This document shows, one piece after another, positions 5,201 through 6,885 of a DNA stretch of 6,885 nt. Position 1 is the first letter of the stretch. Every line of letters starts with the position of its first letter. The position numbers and the translations under genes were made by a program. The stretch lies in assembly GCA_041654915.1 (NCBI GenBank), contig JBAZCO010000093.1, positions 1 through 6,885 of the forward strand, read 5' to 3'. The DNA comes from JBAZCO01 sp041654915 (GTDB lineage Bacteria > Bacillota > Clostridia > Christensenellales > DTU072). The notes below the pieces were generated by a model. The model was not told where the DNA came from and ran no database searches. It saw only the letters and a program-made list of their open reading frames with translations.

Positions 5201-6885
5201 GGGCGCAAGGTCATAGCTAACACTTAAAATTGGCTGCTCTCCCGCAATGCCAATGGCTGTTGCGGTAATGCTTTTTAGTTCGCCGTCATAAACCAAATCA
5301 TTTGCGCCGTCAAATACGGGTGTAATACCTATTTTTTCAATGCTAAAGTCAACAATAATCTCGCCGCAATAGTTGTTAATTCCTGTAATAATCACTTTAG
5401 GACTGCCATACGCATTAACATTATCAACATAGGCATATACAATATCAGATTCTGTTAAAAAAGTATCTAAATCTGTATCTCGTACAAAAGGAGTGGGTTC
5501 AATCGGACTTCCCGTATAAATATAATTACCTAGCGCCTCTATCTCTAGCGTTTCAAGGGTGAGTTCTTTTGGTTGGATTTCAAAAGGCTGTACTATTGTT
5601 CCCGAATAATTGCCGCCAACGGTAATTGTCACCTTTGCAGCATCCTTAGAGGCGTAGATATTATCGCTATAAGCATATTCCAATGTTTCTAGCGTATAAT
5701 TCCTGTCGGTGTCGGTAACAGACGGTGTTGGCAAGTGCGGAGCGCCATTATACACAAAATAAGCTATTTCTGCTACTTCGGCATTTTCGCCCGCAACGAT
5801 TGCTTTGGGGAAAATATCAAAGCTCAAATACGCTTCTCCCGAATAATTATTTTCCCCTATCAAAGTAATTTGTGCTTGACCAACATTGATATTATTTGAA
5901 TAAGTATAGTTAAAGTCATCCTCGTCCAAACCCACCCCACGGGAAATATCAAGTATAGTTGGAACGGGGGTTATAGCATTGCCAACAAACACTTGCGGCA
6001 ATATAGGCGTGGCTAAAACTGTGCTGTCTAGCACAATGGGCTTGGGAGTGATATCAAAGCTTAGCGAAACCGTACCCATATAGTTGCCCTTTCCCGCAAC
6101 GGATACGCTTGCCTCTCCCACATTGATATTAGTATAATATATCAAATTATAATCGTCTGTATTAAGCAGGACATCTCGATAAATATCTTTTATTACGGGT
6201 TGCGGATAAATCTCATTACCCGTATACTGCTGTGCGGCAATGGGTACAGCGGTTATTGTGGGGTTGCCTCCGCTTAGGCGAATTGTCTTTTTGCTTATCT
6301 GAAAATAATAGCTTGCCTCCCCTTGATAGTTATTTTTGCCCGACACCATAACCGAAGCTGTACCAACCAAGGTATTTGCACCATAACTCACCGATATATC
6401 CTCGTCTAGAGCTAAAGCACGATTGCCAATGGGGTCAGTTAGCGTTATAGTTGGGGTATGCCGTTCCCCGTTAAAAACCACATCAAACGGCACAGGCGAC
6501 CACGAAGTAGCAATATATTTGGGTAGTACCGACACTTTTATTGCACTACCTAAAACCCAAGCGGTTGTTTGTGAAGAGTTGTTAGCACGAGCCTTAATTC
6601 TTATATGATATGTACCGCTGTCAATCAACTCGGGTACTGTGTAGGTTGTGGTATCTTGACTTGATATTTCGTTATAACTCACCCCGTTATTTAAACTCAT
6701 CTCCCATTGGTACTCATAGGATGTTTGCCCTTCCGCAGGGTGTGAGGCGCTGGCAGAAAGCGCAGTTATGGTTTGGGTGTTATAGGTCTGTTGATATTCA
6801 GTTTGGCTTTGGTTGGTAACCGCAAGAGCGGATGTATCTATGTTAAACTTAGCATAAAATGTTTTATCCCCTCTAGAAAACCTGG
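2270..6885 (-). CDS. Giant membrane-anchored surface protein with Ig-like, MBG and YDG repeats (5' end outside window)
   Basis: The reading frame is open through the right edge. The 61 codons before the first ATG (at 6698-6700) continue a recognisable Ig-like domain, so that ATG is internal and the gene is 5'-partial. The visible part is 1,537 residues; numbers here count from the edge. Residues 1-13 contain GDKTFYAKF, like the end of an InlB/Listeria-Bacteroides repeat. Residues about 14-120 form an Ig-like domain with the YQWEMSLNNGVSY pattern. Residues about 127-520 hold five units of about 79 residues of the type tG..i.P....d......dy..sY..N...G.a.v...g.NY.G....F.I. Residues about 521-1491 hold some twelve MBG, MBG_2 and YDG-like domains, with motifs such as LVYDGELKS, KTYGDADP and SKIYDANA. 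A transmembrane helix at about 1502-1523 is followed by the tail NKKRMINSLVREQG. There is no LPXTG, enzymatic motif or S-layer (SLH) domain in view. It is likely a stalk or adhesin exposed on the cell surface; the ligand is unknown. Confidence 0.93.
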   Translation of the reverse strand, partial: RFSRGDKTFYAKFNIDTSALAVTNQSQTEYQQTYNTQTITALSASASHPAEGQTSYEYQWEMSLNNGVSYNEISSQDTTTYTVPELIDSGTYHIRIKARANNSSQTTAWVLGSAIKVSVLPKYIATSWSPVPFDVVFNGERHTPTITLTDPIGNRALALDEDISVSYGANTLVGTASVMVSGKNNYQGEASYYFQISKKTIRLSGGNPTITAVPIAAQQYTGNEIYPQPVIKDIYRDVLLNTDDYNLIYYTNINVGEASVSVAGKGNYMGTVSLSFDITPKPIVLDSTVLATPILPQVFVGNAITPVPTILDISRGVGLDEDDFNYTYSNNINVGQAQITLIGENNYSGEAYLSFDIFPKAIVAGENAEVAEIAYFVYNGAPHLPTPSVTDTDRNYTLETLEYAYSDNIYASKDAAKVTITVGGNYSGTIVQPFEIQPKELTLETLEIEALGNYIYTGSPIEPTPFVRDTDLDTFLTESDIVYAYVDNVNAYGSPKVIITGINNYCGEIIVDFSIEKIGITPVFDGANDLVYDGELKSITATAIGIAGEQPILSVSYDLAPINAGEYIATAALTGADVNGNYRLIGDIELSFSIAQKGARVTFGDYEGLIYSGLIREISVSFSHFAEDIIEGENPTLTLEYSAPPLGSGNYTATASLLDSNYIIEGNHTQNFSIAKRQISIGGAYFTKFFGEPDPAFSTLINSGTADGEIQVTYKRDRTSANTLDYQDTGFYPFIGVQSENTNYDIAFDDSESGGLTISKANMYINPRQFQKTYGDADPVLSEVINTGFYGVILNVNYVRNVGENAGTYDLVSLLADNSSRLSVFFAENAEKNKVIIQPKSLRMHIPEQGKLYGDTEPVYDYYIFSEDLAAVDAGMPIEELLGVSIARPAGENYREQGYLLTPTMSNTNYTIDLIGDSIFYIERFVIQIIEEYITLSKIYDANARTEIDVTTSLSSGLARDSGFVATANFAKKDVGENIDILIEYSVNSESANNFVTPQNKTVQGGEIKSRVLTALIFDRIMQYGDIPPLPAIIYTNFAIGENETNIGLTAPTVDYGDLTSYSAVGSYTIGLLGGTAPNYTIDISSTAVFTVIPAPLTIGAGKTYVKTVDGNNFASLTSEHYTVHGIKNDDDVKINFRAYLLNTVPGNTFVEMVNIHTLNPNYTIAETSIRLGARIRSLPYVLMPNLSVSFTGAGRSVSVSVTLDGMDYYGYVVTYRSKDYPESIVSPINAGEYTAKIIVSGDDFEEIIEESTLIITPIAPTLKISGETKQTYGSFTPFTARVTAILLDENVPVRYSFANNPEVGDHMVYANYLGSRNYYPVTASMGFSVAKKNISVVFHTAQDLVYNGLPQSISASFTGLAYDDEVTPIINYSSGTAPIAAGTYTATVALINHNYLLTGNVSTRFTIAKKTLVVGIVPGEIKQGSSPDSLIVYNGFADGDDSSSLEFSPKARLIVGSDGSKFAVLENGKASNYNIVLDEKQTTANIEIIHPETHKEANSNWLYYVIGGVAGAAALIVMLVIINKKRMINSLVREQG
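2315..2380 (-). other. C-terminal transmembrane anchor of the surface protein
   Basis: The segment WLYYVIGGVAGAAALIVMLV and two further Ile codons form one hydrophobic helix rich in Gly and Ala. It is followed by NKKR, a basic stop-transfer signal, so the C-terminus should be cytoplasmic and the repeat region outside. The preceding residues HPETHKE resemble a sorting signal only in 'PET' and lack the Leu and Gly of LPXTG. Confidence 0.8.
2411..5323 (-). repeat. About twelve tandem MBG/YDG-type domains in the surface protein
   Basis: Approximate units in reading order: 5323-5087, 5086-4847, 4846-4601, 4600-4358, 4357-4103, 4102-3845, 3844-3593, 3592-3356, 3355-3107, 3106-2882, 2881-2648 and 2647-2411. 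Most end in a 'F.I..k' strand such as FSIAQK, FSIAKR or FTIAKK. Units 1, 2, 9 and 11 are MBG-like (Y-D/N/S-G near the start, then 'aGeYtA', then an 'NY' turn). Units 3, 4, 5, 7 and 10 carry the MBG_2-type YGD/YGS or FGE signature, and unit 12 has a degraded form. Units 6 and 8 look YDG-like. The copies differ strongly in sequence, so the expansion is old or gene conversion is weak. Boundaries are judged by eye. Confidence 0.75.
5324..6505 (-). repeat. Five tandem repeats of about 79 residues in the surface protein
   Basis: Units lie at about 6505-6281, 6250-6035, 6013-5798, 5776-5561 and 5542-5324, with a period of 78-79 residues for units two to five. Shared positions are Y/F-x-G near the start, a Pro-x-x-x-x-D-x-x-R/L stretch, an acidic 'dD/eD' turn, 'Y...N...G.A.V', 'G.GNY.G' and a final 'F.I.PK'. 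This type is common in Gram-positive surface proteins as tandem Ig-like modules. Short DNA identities between units, such as ATATCAAAGCT (plus strand) at about 6052 and 5816, fit duplication followed by divergence. Confidence 0.75.

Noticed and set aside
2411..6505. A CRISPR array or recent DNA tandem repeat in the large gene
   Set aside because: The periodicity is at protein level, with units of about 79-85 residues that are strongly diverged in DNA; there are no short identical repeats with spacers.
2270..6885. An enzyme or toxin domain hidden in the large protein
   Set aside because: Every segment reads as a beta-rich repeat ending in an 'F.I' type strand; I saw no catalytic motif or cysteine-rich module (a single Cys was noted in the whole visible part).

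Overview
The window looks like chromosomal DNA of a low-to-moderate GC, endospore-forming Firmicute, most likely a Clostridia-class anaerobe. The evidence is a clear spore protein gene of the YtfJ/GerW family, a DUF2953 (YtfI-like) gene directly before it and a DacF/DacB-type D,D-carboxypeptidase directly after it. This grouping is common in spore formers. All genes read on the minus strand, so transcription runs from right to left.

Right two thirds (about 2270-6885): one very large surface protein gene that enters through the right edge, so its start lies outside the window. The visible 1,537 residues are almost all extracellular beta-sandwich repeats. From the N-terminal side they are the tail of a 'GDKTFYAKF' (InlB/Listeria-Bacteroides-type) repeat, one Ig-like domain, five repeats of about 79 residues, then about twelve MBG/YDG-type domains. 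One transmembrane helix and a short basic cytoplasmic tail follow. No LPXTG signal is present, so it is probably a membrane-anchored stalk or adhesin.

Intergenic gap (2062-2269): 208 bp of AT-rich DNA. It holds three imperfect direct repeats, the first of which runs over the stop codon of the surface protein gene. It also holds short palindromes and a possible vegetative promoter. At its left end a strong terminator-like hairpin swallows the ribosome binding site and ATG of the next gene.

Left third (1-2061): a tightly packed operon of DUF2953 membrane protein, ytfJ/gerW and D-Ala-D-Ala carboxypeptidase. The first two are 6 nt apart and the last two overlap by 46 nt. After a 34-nt gap with a good Shine-Dalgarno site comes the first codons of another gene (MTRINKY), perhaps an RluB-type rRNA pseudouridine synthase. 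The cluster plausibly serves spore formation and germination together with peptidoglycan trimming. The surface protein has no visible functional tie to it. I found no mobile element, CRISPR array, RNA gene or clearly new multi-gene system. The most interesting signals are the start-codon hairpin and the repeat architecture of the surface protein.
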